A DNA stretch of 39,570 nt from Dissophora ornata (taxonomy: Eukaryota; Mortierellomycota; Mortierellomycetes; Mortierellales; Mortierellaceae): the NCBI GenBank assembly GCA_025201705.1, contig MU616816.1, positions 1-39,570 on the forward strand, read 5' to 3'. Shown piece by piece: positions 11,101-21,279 of the stretch. The notes under the pieces are model-generated. The model was not told the origin of the DNA and did not search any database. It saw only the letters and a list, made by a program, of their open reading frames with translations. Position 1 is the stretch's first letter. Every line of letters begins with the position of its first letter. A program made the translations under genes and the position numbers.

Positions 11101-12251
11101 TGTCAGGCAACGGGCATGGGTCTGCCAAGATGCTAACATCACCCATGTAATGATCGCCGACTCCTGGAATATGAACCCTCATTCCAGACTTCATGTTGGT
11201 TCCTCGAAGGTATCCGTAGAGAGTGACGGTGCGATCACAAGTCGGATTCTGGCGCACCATCTCTGGGTCCGTCAAATCTTCGACACGATCGGCAATCATA
11301 TAAGGATGTGTGTTTCTCCAGATGAGGGGTCGGAACTTCATGACTGAAATAAATCTTGACAAGTTCATGATTTCCTGATTCGGATACCGGCCATTGATTA
11401 CGCCCGAGAGATAGAAGAGTTTGGCGCCCTGGTAGATCTCGGTCCAGAAACGATGCTTCAGCTTCTTTTTGGTCGTCTTGAGCGTCTTGTTGTTCTTGAA
11501 CCGATCAAGATGTGTCAAAACGCCCATGATCTTTGGGAATCCGTGCGTCTGCAAAATGTTCAAGAACTCGAATGTCTCCATCTCCAGACCGAAGGAGGCG
11601 TCAATCAACAGCAGAATCAAGTCTGCGACCTTGGCGACGTCGATCATACTATTGAGGTCGTTGTTGCACTCAATGAATGTGAGGCGGCGCTTCTTGCCAC
11701 TAATGACGGTGATGGGTCCTTTGATTTCGGAGAGTGAGTGCTTTGTGTATCTCTTGACAAGAGACTTGATCAGCGTGGTCTTTCCAGTCTGTTAGGGAAG
11801 AAGTTAATGACCTCCGTTAGTCTTTTGGGATAGGTCTCTCCCCCTTGAATAAGTTGCATGTGAAATAGAATCCTTACTCCTGGAGGTCCAACTACTGCCA
11901 CGACAACGGGGGGTGCTTCCATCGGCGTGCGATCCACAAGGGGGACATGCAGTCTGGTCTGGTCCCTGTCCAAGTTACGGCGAGCAGCCTTTTCCGCCTT
12001 TCTTCCCGACAGGAATCCGAAAGCCTGTAATCGGACCGCAGGAAAAACAAACGCCGAGACTTTGTTAAAAGCACTGCTCCTCATTCAGGTCTCCATTGGC
12101 AGCGGTGTGCATTGCGTTTTTCGCCAGCTCGAAACGGGGCTTCTTGCTAGTTCTTGTTTACCTTTGGGTTGTTCTTTTCGGCATTCTTCTTGTGCTTGTT
12201 CACCTTTGCGCCCGAGGTCTTGACGCGATGCGCCTTCTGGGGTGCGTCCAT
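8176..12251 (-). CDS. BMS1: Ribosome biogenesis GTPase BMS1, five exons
   Basis: Exons (minus strand) are 12251-12162, 12024-11878, 11788-10693, 10607-9139 and 9018-8176, giving 1214 residues; yeast Bms1 has 1183. Bms1 is the nucleolar GTPase of the small-subunit processome that delivers Rcl1 during 18S rRNA processing. The basic start ([20 protein letters not shown]) is diagnostic. The P-loop GPPGTGKTT is at about residues 76-84 and is split by intron 2 exactly between GPPG and TGKT. The G domain is followed by a long acidic Glu/Asp middle (about 10080-10560 and 10700-10960 in DNA). The conserved C-terminal domain follows, with the block [18 protein letters not shown], ending in a basic Lys/Arg coiled tail. 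Acceptor 4 was placed at the upstream CTGTAG because only that joint keeps phase and restores the conserved FRISATG. The gene is divergent with MRS2. Confidence 0.96.
9021..9065. repeat. Five tandem copies of a 9-bp unit in BMS1 intron 4
   Basis: On the plus strand the unit is ACAGAAAAT, repeated perfectly five times. On the transcribed strand it reads ATTTTCTGT, and the array abuts the 3' splice site. It therefore builds the polypyrimidine tract of intron 4 from tandem repeats. Confidence 0.95.
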
Positions 12252-12647
12252 GATGAGAGTACAGATGGTTGTCAAGCGAACAGGGGGAAGCGGTGCTTTC
12301 TTCAGGTATTGGACACACCGCACAAAAAAAAAAAAAAAAAGAAAGCTGCGTGGCTTTGCTGTTTACATGTCAGGCTACAGATTGGTGAATCGGACTGCCA
12401 TTTCCTTTTTTTGCGTCGATCTCTGTTGATGCTCTCAAAACGAAAGAAGACGTTCGCTCCTCCAAATCCCATATCGGCGCTTGTTTCGAAAGGTTCATTA
12501 TTCCCTCATTCTTTTCCCTTCTTTGCATTCGCTGCTCCGCCCTCAGTCTCCTAATCCTTGCCCCTCGTCCTCTCCTTCGTCTCTGCTGCTCTCTTCTCTC
12601 CCCACAAGCCGTGTTCATTCTCGCCATCCTTGGACTGAACAGGAGAG
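12252..12647. promoter_or_regulatory. Divergent BMS1/MRS2 promoter region
   Basis: The start codons of BMS1 (-) and MRS2 (+) lie 396 bp apart, head to head. The interval has a poly(A) run near 12324-12340. A C/T-rich leader (about 12500-12610) precedes MRS2. No clear TATA box was seen. Confidence 0.7.
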
Positions 12648-14741
12648 ATGCAATGTGCTTTTCGTTGCCAGTTGCAACGTTCAGTTCTACCCACTACAAC
12701 GCCCACCTCCACAGCAGCAGCTAATATCCGTCTCCAGAGGACATTGAAGCGACAGCAATATCATCTGTCGCTTCTTAGCTTGCCGCGACCGGGCTTCGCC
12801 CCCTCCTCCTCCAGGGGCAACTCAGGCAATCTGATAGAGCAGTCAGGGACAGGACAGCTGCGATCAACCTTTTCGGGATGCCTCTTTCGAGACAGTCACT
12901 CTGCTGCACAGCCATCGTTTGCGTCCTCACCCTCGTGCAGATACTTCTCTGTCAGTAGCTGCAGCAGCGGCAGTCGCAAAAGTGGCACCGGACCGAGGAC
13001 TAGGATTACACGCGGCAGCTCCCCCCACTGTTCTCGCTCTGTCTCCAGTTCTCTCAGCCCGACTGGCCCGTCCACGGTTCAAAATGGAAATGATTCCTTG
13101 AGACGCTCCTTTTTTTCCCGGGCTTATACACAATCACCAGTTTACCAGCACACACAAGTGTCAAGATACCACTCTTCTTCCGGTAACAGCACCGGCAGCG
13201 GCAGCAGTAGTAACATCGACTCTCTTCAAACATGGCGTCGACCTCTTTTTAATCAACTCCTTCCTCCCGGATCGGAAACACGATCCCTGGCTACCATGCC
13301 CACGAAACCCCTGAAGGGGTCATCGCCCCCTGACCGACTCCAACGATCCCTGGCAGCTGTCCCCCACCACAACATCAAGAATGAGATTAAATTGCGATGC
13401 ACCGAATTCGACCACAAGGGTAACGTCAAGACCACTGCCGGCGAGTTCTTGAAGAGTGATCTGTGCCAGCAGGTAAAATCCCCTCCTTCCCCCCCCCCAN
13501 NNNNNNNNNNNNNNNNNNNNNNNNNNNNNAAAAAAATGTTTTGGCTATCGCCCAATGAGATACGCAACGGCCACCACGATGATGCATGTTCTATTGTCTT
13601 TGACACTAACAACTTGATGTAACTAACAAACATAGCATGGATTGCACGCCCGAGACTTACGCAAGATTGACAGCAGCTTCAACAACCAGATGCCAGTGAT
13701 CCTTGTCCGTCCAGAGGCTATTTTGGTTAATGTGGGCCATATCCGAGCGCTGATCAAGGCTGATCTCGTAGTCCTTTTCGACTCTTTCGGATCAACAGAT
13801 AGCTACAATCAATCTATCTTTATCTATGATCTGGAGGAAAAGCTGAGAATGAGTACTAGCGCAGCTGGAGGATTGCCATTCGAATTCAGGTATAGCCTCC
13901 ACTACTTTTTTTTCAGACTTGTCCCTTTGACAGATGAGAACTGCGCTAACTATTCATGTTCAATCTTCAATATCATCCATAACTCTTACAGAGCACTGGA
14001 AGCTATCTTTATCTCGGTTTTGTCATCATTACAGTCTGAAATGGAGGTCCTCGTTCACTTTGTCACCAACCTGTTGGCCCACCTGGAAGAGAGTATCGAT
14101 CAGAACAAACTGAAGGAGCTTTTACAGTACTCAAAGAAATTGTCACAATTCGAATCCAAGACGTTATTGATCCGCGATATTTTTGTAGAAGTCCTAGATC
14201 AAGGTAAGGGAAACTCTGATCTGGTTGTTATGAGCCAGACTGATCCACATTCATGTTTGGGACAACAACAGCTGATCGGCTAACGGCCACAATATTTTTT
14301 TAACTTTGAATGACACATTTTCCAGATGACGATCTCGCCAACATGTACTTGACAGAGAAGAAGCTGGGCCGTCCAAGGACGACGGAATCCCATGAGGAAA
14401 TTGAAATTCTGCTCGAGTCATACCTGAAGCAGGTCGAAGAGATTGCAAACACGGTCTCGATTGTGAAGCAACAGATGCAGTCCACTGAGGAAATCGTAAA
14501 TGTGATTTTGGGCGCCAATAGGAACCAGCTGTTGCTATTTGAGCTCCGGATTGCGATGGGTACGCTGGGGATGTCAAGTGGAGCAATCATTGCGAGTCTG
14601 TACGGTATGAACTTGCACAATTACCTGGAGACGAATCCGCATGCGTTTGCGATCGTAGGATCGACAGCTCTCGGGATTAGCATGATGGTGTTTGCATACT
14701 GTTCACGTAAGCTCAAGGTTCTCGCTAAAGGAACGGCGTGA
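12648..14741 (+). CDS. MRS2: Mitochondrial inner-membrane magnesium channel, MRS2/CorA family, four exons
   Basis: Exons are 12648-13472, 13636-13889, 13992-14203 and 14326-14741, giving 568 residues. Mrs2 forms a homopentameric channel that brings Mg2+ into the mitochondrial matrix. The first ~210 residues are Ser/Thr/Arg-rich with few acidic residues, which fits a long mitochondrial presequence. The family core begins at about KNEIKLRCTEFDHKGN and continues through QQHGLHARDLRKID at the exon 1/2 joint, LPFEFRALEAIF at the exon 2/3 joint and DDDLANMYLTEKKLG in exon 4. The signature YGMN lies at residues 523-526, between the two C-terminal membrane helices. All joints are in phase and restore conserved blocks. 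Intron 1 contains the assembly gap. Intron 2 is 102 nt with no in-frame stop. Yeast has two paralogues (Mrs2 and Lpe10), and I cannot exclude that this is the Lpe10 type. Confidence 0.93.
13500..13529. other. Assembly gap of 30 N
   Basis: Thirty undetermined bases sit in MRS2 intron 1, flanked by a C homopolymer on the left and an A homopolymer on the right. The true intron length is therefore uncertain, but the coding frame is not affected. Confidence 0.99.
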
Positions 14742-16368
14742 TCGATAGATCGTCCTTGGAGCCGGGAAAAGCAAAGATCGTGCAGCAATCTCTGAATAGC
14801 TGAAGACGATCATAGAATTGTTCACTTTGTTCCTAGAATTTGCATCATTTAGTAAAGCACCCTTGTATTTATATTCGCCATTTTGTGGGTAGCCCCTCTA
14901 CCCCCTAGAAATCTGACCCTGGATCTGGCAGTCATTGCCCCCGTGTATATCCATGCCAATGAAACGGGATGGAGTGATGGTGCATGGATATGATCGAGGC
15001 ATGGTTCCGAATACATCGGACAATTTATTGAATAGCAATTGCAATTGAAAAATAATATAATATATTTTATTGTTTCGATTCCACAATGCACATGCGCAGG
15101 GTGGAAGATCTCTTTTTTTCCCGCGCATTTTTTTTAAATGCGCGATTTTATTTTACTGTAGACTGGAACCACAATGCACAGCGACGCGAGCTGAACCACA
15201 ACGGGTATCCAGGATGGCACCTCTGATTCCTGTTGTGGGTCCATGCTCACGACAGATGATGATGGACTCCTGCTGGATTGTCAGGACCTGGCTGGCCGGC
15301 AGACCGTATTGTTCGTCGACATGCGTGCAGTGGGTGCGTCGATGGCATTGTTGCGGCAGACGAGGAGTGGCAAGGCAGACAAAGCTGCGAGTGTTGGGAT
15401 CAGCGAGCCCAGTTTGGATTAGCGAGTTCGGTTGGCAGACACGGCATGGACAGATGGATTTGTTGGTTGAGTTGCGGATGGGTCATTGATACTCTCCTGC
15501 ACGTATTCGCAGCTGCGGAGGTGAATGGCGATGTTTCGAGTGTGAGTGGGGCACTCCTCCTATTCCTGCGGTCATCATCCCTTGAGGCACAGACAGCAGA
15601 AGACATGACTGAGAGACACAGATCACACCCGCACAGTTGTAGCCACACGAGCAGCCCTCTCCACTTCTCTCTTCTCTCTTCTCTCCTCTCCTCTCCTTTC
15701 CCTCCATCCCCCATTGCAAGCTGTTCAACCGACAGTCCGCCCCTCCTGGTAATGCTAGACGTGTATCTTGCTTCCCCCGTCTCGCGCGCGCATCTCACCG
15801 TCTCCACACACATCCCCCGTGGAACCACATTGTGCTACCTCACTCCCCACGCATTCATCCTTCTCCTTCGTCCGTGCATCCCTCCCTCCCCTCAACGGCA
15901 ATTCCTGGCCTTGTTTTATTCTTATCACATCCATGTGCATCTGCACCGTTGGGTGATGCAAACTTGCCCAACAAGCCGCGCAGGCTCATCTCTCATCGAT
16001 CTGTCCAGTCCAAACCAACCCATCAGCATCACGTCGTCGTCTTCCTCTTCTTTCTCTTCTTCGCCTACTTCTATTCCATTTCCTTCTCCTTGCTCTCGCT
16101 CTCGCTTTCCCTCCCTCCCTCTCTTTCCCTCCCTCCCTCCCTTTCCCTCTTATTACGAGCACGCTTAATATCGCCTTATGTCCATGTGTCCCTAATGCCT
16201 CTCTCCAATCTCATTTCCCCGTTTAGATAATCCTCCCTTCATCCGCACTATCAGCCTGCAATCACCGAAAGCATCAGCAACCTCTGTTTCTCTGTCCGTG
16301 CTATCGCTTCCCCATAATTCTCACTCTAGCTCCCAGCTCCATCCCGCAGGAGCGCTCCATAGCGCGCA
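14742..16368. other. Spacer and long C/T-rich leader of the F-box gene
   Basis: The MRS2 3' end lies at the left and has no canonical AATAAA. From about 15640 to 16360 the plus strand is dominated by C and T, including CTCTTCT and TCCCTCC runs. This is read as promoter and leader of the F-box gene. The open frame at 15278-16168 is a composition effect of this tract: it is Ser/Pro/Leu-rich and has no domain. Confidence 0.6.
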
Positions 16369-19356
16369 ATGGCCACTCCAGATATAATCATGGAGCCTGA
16401 TGTAAACATCCAAGACACCAGCACCGGATCCAGTAGGATAAACACCCGCTGTCACCGCCACACATCCTCCTCATCTTCCTTCCCTGCGCCACCGTCCGCC
16501 ACCGCCACCACCACAAAGGCTCATCGACGTCGATTCTCCATTCAAACCTCCTCTGCCTCTTCATCCTCCTCCTCCTCCTCTTCCAACAACAACCGTGACC
16601 TACAACCGCCCAACTGCCAGCAACACCGCCATCTGACCCAAAATTACGCTACACCCCATGGCCGCTCACAGCCTGCAGCCGCCACGATGGCTGGGCCGTC
16701 ACCCTCATTCTTCCGAAGGATCTTCAAGGCGTTTGTAGGCATTGGCGGTGCCGAACAGCAGCATGGCCACAGCAACGGTCCTCGCCAGAGCAGGATCAAT
16801 CCCTCAGACCGCGCTGCTGTTGACGGGTCAACGTATTCATCGAGGTTCTATGACCACCCGCCACAGCTAGAGTCTCAAACGGATGAAAGTGGGTCGTGCG
16901 AAGAATGCGAGTGCAACTGTGGAGATCACATTAACAGCAACAGTGGCGACTGCAAAACTCTGTCGCGTCTGTATTCACCACGACAGCAGTCGAAATCGGC
17001 ATCCCGTCAAAAGAAACGGAGCAATAGCATGATCACCACGACGTCAGCCACCAGCGCAACAAGCCAGCAGCCTGGACGAAGCGCCAAGAGTATTCGGCCA
17101 GGACGGGCTGCTAGTATTGGTGGCGCTAGCATCCATTCCTACTGCGCCGCTCATAGTGCTAGTGGAAGTAGTGGATACGGTAGTGGCAGCGCCAAGGGGG
17201 CGAGCATAAATAACAGGCGTAGCTCCGTGACCAGCAGCATTGCGGGAGAGAGTATACATTATGACCTTGGAACGAACAGCCGCAAGAGCGGAGATAAGAA
17301 TCGCATTTTTATGAATAACAACCAACAGTACCGTCAGCATTTCACAGGCCATGGCTACATGTCGACAACGCCTGCGATCAACGCCAATCAACAGGATTCT
17401 ATGAAACGGCGATTGAGCTTCTTCAAGTCTGTGGCAACAGGAGCAAGCTCCACCTCTAGACGCGGATCTGCCTTCTCGACAAAGTCGCAGGAGACAGCCG
17501 TCAATTTGACAGGTATAAACCCTGCAGACGAGTTTGAGGACGATGCAGGGTATGACGAAGAGTATGAGGGCATGGATTTAGATGAGGAGGATGAAGGAGA
17601 TGACGACTTTGATGACTTTAACGACCTTAATGAATGCTATGACTATAACGAGGACGAGGCGATGAGCCAAGGACAGGACTATTACACGACTCACGACTCG
17701 ATGCTAACCGCAGATGTGGAGCTGGAACTCCACCACCGCCGACAGGCAGCCATGCGTCTGTCCACGAGACGCCTCCGCCACCTGCGCCGTCTCCGTCGCC
17801 AGAGCCTGCTCTCCGACAACAATAATCTCTTGTTTAGAAACAAATCTGGTGGCGGATGTGTGGTTTGCGCTGCACCTTTGATAGAGTGTAAGCGGCGTCC
17901 TTCGCCGATCCAGCTACCCGAGATTTTGCATTTGATCTTCCAGTTTGTGGTGGACATGACTCCGGCCGATGACTACTCGCAGCGCGAAATCTACAACTGT
18001 TTGCTGGTCTCAAAACAGTGGTACCTAGTTGCCCAGAAGACCCTTTGGCGCGAGATCCGATTCAAGAACCCGACCAAGTTGGAGCTATTTATTGACCTCT
18101 TGAAGCGCACAGAGACTGTAGAGTGCCTAGGAATCGAGCGAAATAGTCAATCGCAACGGGCTAATTCAACCCAAGGCGCAATTCAGAGCCAGCCCCAGCT
18201 GCAGCAGAGGCGCGCCAGCGTCGTCGTTCATGGACAGCAAGGCGTCGTTCATGGACAGCAAGGCGTCGTTCATGAAGACGAGTCAATAATGTCCCCGATC
18301 GCGATGCAGAAGCGCCTTTACGAGCGCGCCTCTTCGGTGAAGAAGATTGTCCTCCACAAGCTCAAGCTCATTGAAGACAAGGACATCCTGCCTCTGACTA
18401 CTTGGTTCCACAACCTGCAGATTCTCGAGTTTTACATCTGTGAGAAGCTCACAGATAGGATCGTCGTAGCCGTGGCCGAGAATTGTCCCCGGCTGCAGCA
18501 ACTGCTGATGCCGGGTTGTGCCAAGATCACGGACTCCGGTATTAGTCAGGTGGCGCTGCATTGTCCCCGCATGAAGCACTTGGATCTGAGGGCGTGCTCG
18601 AACGTGTCGGACGAGTCGTTGTTTTTGGTGGCGAAGCATTGTCCAGAGCTGTGGCACTTGAACGTTGGAAGGGTGAGTTCAGCGACGAAAGTGACGGGAA
18701 GGAGTATTGTGGAGATCGCAAAGAACACGAAGTTGAATACGCTGGGATTGGCTGGATGTGCTATGACGGATGACGCTGTGATTGAGATTGCACGGTATTC
18801 GCGTTTAGGACTTCATCGGTATGTTGCAGAGAAGGGATATTTTTCGTCTGCTCTGTGTGTGACAATTGAACGTGGACTAATAGATCTTTATGCATCTCTC
18901 TTTGTATCTTTGTATTTGTCCAGCATCTCTCTCAACAGCTGTCCGATGCTGACATGCGCGTCCATCCGGGCACTGATGCAGCTCTGCCCGAACCTGGCAG
19001 TGCTCGAAATCAAGCAATGTCTACTCATCACTGATATGGCCACCCTCTACCGGTTCTCAACTCGTCGAGTTTTGGTGGAGCTTTGCCCTGAATTGCAGAA
19101 GCGATTGCTTGAGTACAAAGTCGAGCTTGCAGCAATGAATGCGTCGATCCAGTCCAACAACATTGCGTCGACTGCAGGATCGAGTGGATGGAACGGACAG
19201 AGCACGACACAAGCCGCGACTGGCCATAATGATAATGGAAATAGCAATGGAAACAACAGTGGGAACAGCAATGCTAGCAGTAATGTTAACAGCCAGAATA
19301 ATGACAACTCCACCACACAACAGCCGACAACTACAACTGTCGTAGCGCAACAATAA
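16369..19356 (+). CDS. F-box and leucine-rich-repeat protein (GRR1/AMN1-like), two exons
   Basis: Proposed exons are 16369-18818 and 18924-19356, giving 960 residues. F-box/LRR proteins are substrate receptors of SCF ubiquitin ligases: the F-box binds Skp1 and the repeats bind the target. Residues 1-390 are Ser/Thr/Asn/Gln-rich. An acidic Asp/Glu stretch lies near 390-430. The F-box is at about 513-560 (PIQLPEILHLIFQFVVD, then NCLLVSKQWYLVAQKTLWRE). Cysteine-containing leucine-rich repeats follow from about 655 to 860, for example LQQLLMPGCAKITDSGISQV and LKHLDLRACSNVSDES-type units. The C-terminal ~90 residues are Asn/Ser/Gly/Thr-rich. The reading frame is open through the proposed intron, but removing it rejoins an LRR as RLGLHRISLNSCPMLT, so splicing is strongly preferred. 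The orthologous yeast gene is not certain. Confidence 0.87.
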   Translation: MATPDIIMEPDVNIQDTSTGSSRINTRCHRHTSSSSSFPAPPSATATTTKAHRRRFSIQTSSASSSSSSSSSNNNRDLQPPNCQQHRHLTQNYATPHGRSQPAAATMAGPSPSFFRRIFKAFVGIGGAEQQHGHSNGPRQSRINPSDRAAVDGSTYSSRFYDHPPQLESQTDESGSCEECECNCGDHINSNSGDCKTLSRLYSPRQQSKSASRQKKRSNSMITTTSATSATSQQPGRSAKSIRPGRAASIGGASIHSYCAAHSASGSSGYGSGSAKGASINNRRSSVTSSIAGESIHYDLGTNSRKSGDKNRIFMNNNQQYRQHFTGHGYMSTTPAINANQQDSMKRRLSFFKSVATGASSTSRRGSAFSTKSQETAVNLTGINPADEFEDDAGYDEEYEGMDLDEEDEGDDDFDDFNDLNECYDYNEDEAMSQGQDYYTTHDSMLTADVELELHHRRQAAMRLSTRRLRHLRRLRRQSLLSDNNNLLFRNKSGGGCVVCAAPLIECKRRPSPIQLPEILHLIFQFVVDMTPADDYSQREIYNCLLVSKQWYLVAQKTLWREIRFKNPTKLELFIDLLKRTETVECLGIERNSQSQRANSTQGAIQSQPQLQQRRASVVVHGQQGVVHGQQGVVHEDESIMSPIAMQKRLYERASSVKKIVLHKLKLIEDKDILPLTTWFHNLQILEFYICEKLTDRIVVAVAENCPRLQQLLMPGCAKITDSGISQVALHCPRMKHLDLRACSNVSDESLFLVAKHCPELWHLNVGRVSSATKVTGRSIVEIAKNTKLNTLGLAGCAMTDDAVIEIARYSRLGLHRYVAEKGYFSSALCVTIERGLIDLYASLFVSLYLSSISLNSCPMLTCASIRALMQLCPNLAVLEIKQCLLITDMATLYRFSTRRVLVELCPELQKRLLEYKVELAAMNASIQSNNIASTAGSSGWNGQSTTQAATGHNDNGNSNGNNSGNSNASSNVNSQNNDNSTTQQPTTTTVVAQQ
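18223..18274 (+). repeat. 21-bp in-frame tandem repeat in the F-box gene
   Basis: Two full copies and a 10-bp partial copy encode VVHGQQG twice and then VVH. They lie in the linker between the F-box and the leucine-rich repeats. This suggests recent replication slippage in a tolerant segment. Confidence 0.95.
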
Positions 19357-19768
19357 GTTTTGCATCCTCCGTGTTTTTAGATTTTTGCTATGAACGACAG
19401 TAACGAAACGCTAGACATTTAAATAAAGCAATGTATGCAGTGAAAGCTCAACCCTTCTCCGGTGGCAAGGGTTATGTGGCAAGGGTCATGAGTTGTTCGA
19501 ATAGAGAATGTTGCTCGCCTTTGCTACTTGGTCGTCCTGTTCGTCCCGGAGAAGGGCCTGAACTCCATCTCCAGGGTGTTATTCTACCGAGTAGCATATG
19601 GTTTGCTCCACGATCGCCGTGAATTCTCACGTGTCGGCCATCGTCCTGATTCGGCCGGAGAACAGAGCATAATTATTTTTTTTTACCCCCTCTGCCAAAC
19701 CTCTCCCCGCCCTCTCTCTTTTCTCCCTTTTCTCCCATCAACTTCCTCCACATTCAACAACACCAGTC
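19357..19768. other. Spacer between F-box gene and PEX11
   Basis: It contains the F-box gene 3' end with its AATAAA and, at about 19680-19745, a C/T-rich leader before the PEX11 start. No gene was seen. Confidence 0.6.
19422..19427 (+). terminator. AATAAA polyadenylation signal of the F-box gene
   Basis: A canonical AATAAA lies 66 nt after the stop codon, in an AT-rich stretch. The position fits a fungal poly(A) signal, but no cleavage evidence is available. Confidence 0.6.
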
Positions 19769-21279
19769 ATGGCTGCTGCTTCGAAGCAAGAGGACATCCA
19801 CAAGCCTGTTCTCCGCAAGGAGACGCCGTCGATCCTCGCCCTCGGCAAACTCTTTCCCCAGAGTAAGACCCTCGACCATGCCGTCCGCTTCCTGAGCCAG
19901 GTTCGCGGCACAGACAAGACGCTCATGGTAATGAACGGAAAAAAAAGGAGTAGCATTCCTCCAGCCCAATCGCATTCGACATGCCACCACCCCTCAGCAC
20001 GTTCGCTCCAAATCAGTTTTTGCAGGAAAGAAAATGGGATAGCATGGAGGCATGAAAATAGGAGGGGGGAAATCAAACCACAGTTGTGTCAGCACGGCAA
20101 GCACTGAGGCGGCTACAACTTGAGCAGTTTATTGTCGTTTGGCCTCAGCGGAGAAAAATAGCCTACACCTGAGCGGAGAGTCATCTGCAGACCCTTGAGT
20201 CTGGTAAGCAGCTCTCGCGGTGGATGAGAGGAGTGTCACTGACGCTCAATTGCTTGAGGAGATCCTCGATCTGTGGAGAAGATTTGCGGGCAAGGCCTGA
20301 TGAAGATTAGAGTCATAGGAGCGCACCGACACTGCAGTGGCAACCGTATTTCTCCGATCAACCTCAAGTTCATTCGCATCGCCCGCGATGCCACTTCATT
20401 CCATCGCAACTCCTCTCTTTATTGGCCTCCTGAGGCGCGTAAGAAACGGAACCCACTGACATGTATTGTTTTTGTGACAATAATCTCGCATGGTCATATC
20501 TGTAGGTCGTACAATACTTCTCCAAGATCCTCATCTGGTACTTCTTGAAGCGCGGTCGCGAGTCGACTGCCCAGCGCGTCAGGAACTTGGCTGGACCCAT
20601 TTCTGATTTCCGTATCCTCCTCCGCTACTATGGTACGTTCTCAACTTAGTCGCTTCCCTAGTCCCCTGCCCGATTCCGTGACGCAAGACGAGCATAGTCG
20701 GATAATTAATCCCGCGTCTTTGTTGATGCTGTCAAACTAGGTCTGTTGCCCTTGATCCAATGGATGCAGTATGTCGACAACACACCATCGTCTAGCCCTC
20801 TCCTTCTCTTTGTTGATCGTCTGCAGAACATCTGCAACCTGATCTACTATCCCCTGGAACACATCTACTGGCTCGGTGCCCATGAGGTCATTCCCATCAC
20901 CATGGAGAAAACCAACAAGATTGCGATCTGGTCCTGCCGGTTCTGGGCAGCCTATGTCGTATTACAGTTTGTGCACCTGGCCGAGGAGTACCGTCTGTAC
21001 AAGACGCGTCTCCATTCGGTCGAGGCCCAGGTTCGGGCTGCGGATTTGAAGGCCAAGGAGACGGGCGAGCCTGTCGACAAGACTGTCTACAAGGCCGAGT
21101 TGGCGGCATTGAAGGCAGAGAAGGCAGGAATCTTGATCAACACGATAATCAATACAGGATACATGCCCCTGACCGTCCACTGGAGTTTGGAGAAGAGCAG
21201 CTTCCCAGATGTAGGCGTCGGTATCTTTGGAGGTATTGCCGCGGTGGCTCAGTTCTACATTACCTGGAAGTCGACCTGA
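19769..21279 (+). CDS. PEX11: Peroxisomal membrane-elongation protein PEX11, three exons
   Basis: Exons are 19769-19927, 20506-20632 and 20741-21279, giving 274 residues. Pex11 inserts into the peroxisomal membrane, tubulates it through an amphipathic helix and promotes division. The conserved N-terminal block runs from LDHAVRFLSQVRGTDKTLM across the first joint into VVQYFSKILIWYFLKRG. The amphipathic segment around RVRNLAGPISDFRILLRYYG crosses the second joint. C-terminal hydrophobic stretches lie around IAIWSCRFWAAYVVLQFVHL and GIFGGIAAVAQFYITW. A charged Lys/Glu/Ala helix lies between them. Phases are 0 and 1 and both joints restore conserved sequence. Intron 1 is unusually long for this locus at 578 nt. 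Confidence 0.92.

Noticed and set aside
15278..16168. 296-codon plus-strand frame before the F-box gene
   Set aside because: It is produced by the C/T-rich leader (Ser/Pro/Leu-rich translation) and has no domain. It is better read as promoter and untranslated leader.
18819..18923. Reading the F-box gene as a single uninterrupted exon
   Set aside because: Although the frame is open, canonical splice sites are present and removal restores a leucine-rich repeat with no insertion.
20298..20433. Possible box C/D snoRNA in PEX11 intron 1 (TGATGA and CTGA)
   Set aside because: No terminal stem, no C'/D' pair, and the two short boxes are expected by chance in 578 nt.
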